In this document: one piece after another, positions 62,096 to 64,000 of the stretch | Layout: each line of letters starts with the position of its first letter | How positions within the stretch are numbered: the first letter of the stretch is position 1 | Source of the DNA: Kineococcus rhizosphaerae | GTDB taxonomy: Bacteria; Actinomycetota; Actinomycetes; Actinomycetales; Kineococcaceae | Direction: 5' to 3' | Assembly: GCF_003002055.1 (NCBI RefSeq) | Contig: NZ_PVZF01000009.1 | Coordinates: 62,001-126,000, forward strand | Length of the DNA: 64,000 bases | Position numbers and translations under genes: made by a program | The notes under the pieces: model-generated | Told to the model about the DNA's origin: nothing | The model's database searches: none | What the model saw: the letters and a program-made list of their open reading frames with translations, nothing else

Positions 62096-62944
62096 TCAGT
62101 CCCGGCCCAGCACCTCGCCGGCCGCGGCGCGCCACCGGCCCGCCCAGTCCCCGATCGGTTCGGCGAGGGCGCGCACGCCGTCCGTGCCCAGCACCGAGAA
62201 GGCCGGCCGCGGCGCGGGGCGGACGAACTCGGCGCTCGTGACGGGTTCCACCTCCACGTCGTCCAGGCCCGCCGAGGCCAGGACCGTGCGCGCGAACTCG
62301 AACCACGAGCAGCGTCCCGCCGAGACCGCGTGGTAGGTGCCCGCCGGGGCGCCGGCCTCGACCAGCCGCAGCGCCAGCCCGGCGACGTCGCGCGTCCAGG
62401 TGGGCTGGCCGACCTGGTCGTCGACGACGGACAGGGCACCGCGCTCGCGGCCGAGGCGGACCATCGTCCTCGGGAAGCACGCGCCGTGCGCCCCGTACAG
62501 CCAGGCGGTGCGCAGCACGAGCGCGTCGGCGCCGGAGGCCCGCACGGCCCACTCCCCCGCGGCCTTGGTGCGCCCGTAGGCGCTGCGCGGGGCGACGGGC
62601 GCGTCCTCGGCGTAGGGCTCGCTGGCCGTGCCGTCGAAGACGTAGTCGGTGGACACGTGCACGAACCGGGCGCCGGCGGCGCGGGCGGCGTCGGCGAGGG
62701 TGCGGGCCCCGACGGCGTTGACGGCGAACGCGGTGGCCTCGTCGGTCTCGGCGGCGTCCACGGCCGTGTACGCGGTGGCGTTCAGGACGACGTCGGCGTC
62801 GCGCACGAGGGCGCGCGCGGCCGACGCGTCGGTGACGTCGAGCTCGGCGCGGGTCAGGGCGGACACCTCGTGCCCGGCCGAGCGCAGGACGTCGACGACG
62901 TCCGTGCCGAGCATCCCGCCCGCTCCCGCCACGATCCAGCGCAC
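62096..62944 (-). CDS. rmlD: dTDP-4-dehydrorhamnose reductase
   Basis: RmlD makes dTDP-L-rhamnose by NADPH reduction of the keto-sugar. The 282-aa protein has GAGGMLGTDVVDVL, the LDVTD motif, NATAYTAVDAAETDEATAFAVNAVGA, HVSTDYVFDG, and a catalytic YGRTK. GTG 62944 is chosen with GGAGG upstream. It is divergent from the rmlC-like gene (90-nt gap), so the four rml steps lie within 5 kb but on both strands. Confidence 0.95.
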   Translation of the reverse strand: MRWIVAGAGGMLGTDVVDVLRSAGHEVSALTRAELDVTDASAARALVRDADVVLNATAYTAVDAAETDEATAFAVNAVGARTLADAARAAGARFVHVSTDYVFDGTASEPYAEDAPVAPRSAYGRTKAAGEWAVRASGADALVLRTAWLYGAHGACFPRTMVRLGRERGALSVVDDQVGQPTWTRDVAGLALRLVEAGAPAGTYHAVSAGRCSWFEFARTVLASAGLDDVEVEPVTSAEFVRPAPRPAFSVLGTDGVRALAEPIGDWAGRWRAAAGEVLGRD

Positions 62945-63021
62945 GTGTGCTCCCTCCGGGGTACGACTGTCGGCCGCAGCCTACGGTGACCGCACGATCA
63001 CGCACAGCCCGCCTCTCTCGG

Positions 63022-63027
63022 TAGTCT
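63022..63027 (+). promoter_or_regulatory. -10 box for leaderless rmlC
   Basis: TAGTCT lies 7 nt before GTG 63035, with no Shine-Dalgarno. Confidence 0.5.
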
Positions 63028-63034
63028 CCGCCGC

Positions 63035-63655
63035 GTGCAGACACGAGAACTCGCCGTCCCCGGCGCCTGGGAGTTCACCCCCCGACAGTTCGGCGACGAG
63101 CGCGGGACGTTCATGGAGTGGTTCACCGCGGGGTCCTTCAGCGCCGGGCCCGGTCACGACCTGACCCTGGCCCAGGCGAACTGCTCGGTCTCCGCCGCAG
63201 GGGTCCTGCGGGGCGTCCACTACGCCGACGTGCCTCCGGGACAGGCGAAGTACGTGTTCTGCGCGGCCGGCGCCGTGCTCGACGTCGTCGTCGACCTGCG
63301 CGTCGGGTCCCCCACCTTCGGCACGTGGGACGCGGTCGTGCTCGACGACGTGGACCGGCGCGCGGTCTACCTGTCCGAGGGGCTCGGGCACGCGTTCCTG
63401 TCGCTGGCCGACGGTTCGACCGTCGTCTACCTGTGCTCGCAGGGCTACGCCCCCGGGCGCGAGCACGGCGTGCACCCGCTGGACCCGGCCCTGGGGATCG
63501 ACTGGCCCACCACCGGCCGCGACGGGCGGCCGCTGGAGTTCACACTGTCCGGCAAGGACGAGCAGGCCCCCACGCTGCAGCAGGCCCTGGAGGCCGGTGC
63601 GCTGCCCCGGGCCGAGGACGTCGAACGGTTCGTGGCCCGGCTGCGCGTCAGCTGA
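63035..63655 (+). CDS. rmlC: dTDP-4-dehydrorhamnose 3,5-epimerase family protein
   Basis: RmlC epimerises C3 and C5 of the keto-sugar. The 206-aa cupin has FTPRQFGDERGTFMEWF, the catalytic His in GVLRGVHYADVPPGQAKYVFCAAGAVLDVVVDLR, and LDPALGIDWPT with the catalytic Asp. The Tyr region (VYLSEGLGHAFLSLADGSTVVYLC) also fits. Close relatives in antibiotic clusters make other deoxysugars, but rmlA, rmlB and rmlD nearby favour rhamnose. Its stop overlaps the convergent glycosyltransferase gene by 8 bp. Confidence 0.92.
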   Translation: MQTRELAVPGAWEFTPRQFGDERGTFMEWFTAGSFSAGPGHDLTLAQANCSVSAAGVLRGVHYADVPPGQAKYVFCAAGAVLDVVVDLRVGSPTFGTWDAVVLDDVDRRAVYLSEGLGHAFLSLADGSTVVYLCSQGYAPGREHGVHPLDPALGIDWPTTGRDGRPLEFTLSGKDEQAPTLQQALEAGALPRAEDVERFVARLRVS

Positions 63656-64000
63656 GCCCGAGCAGGTCGCGCCAGCGCTGCCCGCGCGCGGCCCACGTGT
63701 GGCGCCCGGCGAACTCCCGCCGGGCGTCCGCCGCGGACGGGTCGTCACCGGCGGCCGCCGCGAGCGCGGCCGCGCCGAACGCCGCCGGGTCGGTGACGAG
63801 GTCGTCGACGACGCTCACCCCGGGGGCGTCCAGCCAGTCCAGCGCCTCCAGCCGGGTGGAGACGACGGGCAGCCCCGCGGCGAGGTACTCCAGCACCTTC
63901 AGCGGGAAGCTCGCCTGGTTGAACTCCGAGAGCGTGTACGGCATCAACCCCACCGAGGCGCGCGCCAGGACCTGCGAGACCTCCTGCGGCGCACGCGGTC
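63648..64000 (-). CDS. glycosyltransferase C-terminal part (5' truncated by window)
   Basis: The frame is open to the window end, so only the last ~117 residues are seen. VGLMPYTLSEFNQASFPLKVLEYLAAGLPVVSTRLE is the donor-binding E-x7-E region of a GT4-type retaining glycosyltransferase (GT-B fold). The tail (FAGRHTWAARGQRWRDLL) is typical of this fold. It converges on rmlC and fits the surface-glycan block. Confidence 0.85.
   Translation of the reverse strand, partial: PRAPQEVSQVLARASVGLMPYTLSEFNQASFPLKVLEYLAAGLPVVSTRLEALDWLDAPGVSVVDDLVTDPAAFGAAALAAAAGDDPSAADARREFAGRHTWAARGQRWRDLLGLS

Overview
The window comes from a very GC-rich actinobacterial chromosome. Signs are strong GC bias at third codon positions, frequent GTG starts, four-base stop/start overlaps, leaderless promoters, F420 biosynthesis genes, GAF-ANTAR regulators, a WXG100 protein, a SAM-IV riboswitch and CIRCE-controlled groL. 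A Kineococcus-like member of the Kineosporiales is my best guess; that is an impression from gene content, not a measurement. No rRNA, tRNA, CRISPR array, prophage or insertion sequence was seen. Coding density is high and the gene borders look chromosomal.

Layout. 0-7.3 kb: 3' part of an XPB-type helicase, a sedolisin-family protease without a propeptide, an MDR oxidoreductase, a Dcp-type metallopeptidase and a DUF3037/HipA-like kinase pair. 7.4-11.6 kb: response regulator, sensor kinase and HtrA protease, an MprAB-PepD-like envelope stress set. 11.8-15.9 kb: two GAF-ANTAR proteins, a membrane desaturase, a DUF4031 protein, a solitary WXG100 protein and a 49-residue small protein. 16-22.2 kb: moaA and moaD, then a leftward run of moaE, a CofH-like protein that has lost its radical-SAM cysteines, a Baeyer-Villiger-type monooxygenase, a talarate/galactarate dehydratase and its GntR regulator. 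22.2-25.2 kb: cofC, cofG, a SUFU-domain protein and an MmcQ/YjbR protein. 25.3-27.2 kb: groL with two CIRCE operators and no groES.

27.2-32.5 kb: a sugar ABC importer (two permeases and a binding lipoprotein, no ATPase) divergent from a lyase-like protein. 32.5-35.5 kb: cold-shock protein, DUF3263 protein, ung and galM. 35.5-38.5 kb: SDR dehydrogenase, MFS sugar-acid transporter and GntR regulator, with a well-defined promoter/operator. 38.6-43.5 kb: LysR regulator divergent from an operon of an adenosine-deaminase-like protein (catalytic Glu replaced by Gln), an NtaA/DszA-type flavin monooxygenase and an NCS1 permease. I read this as an undescribed heterocycle or nucleobase catabolic unit. 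43.6-49 kb: OsmC protein, two small conserved proteins, a SAM-IV riboswitch with metQ-metN-metI, and a lipid kinase. 49.1-52.3 kb: DUF485 protein with an ActP-like symporter, then an amidohydrolase. 52.3-64 kb: surface-glycan block with a GT61 enzyme, a secreted beta-helix protein, rsmI, a protein mannosyltransferase, an Alg14/Alg13-type fused glycosyltransferase, rmlB, rmlA, a phytoene-dehydrogenase-like oxidoreductase, rmlD, rmlC and a glycosyltransferase cut by the window end.

Two themes cut across the window. Many genes have a TANNNT box 6-8 nt before the start codon and no Shine-Dalgarno, so they are probably leaderless. Many 3' ends carry long, nearly perfect GC-rich hairpins without U-tracts, which probably act as terminators.
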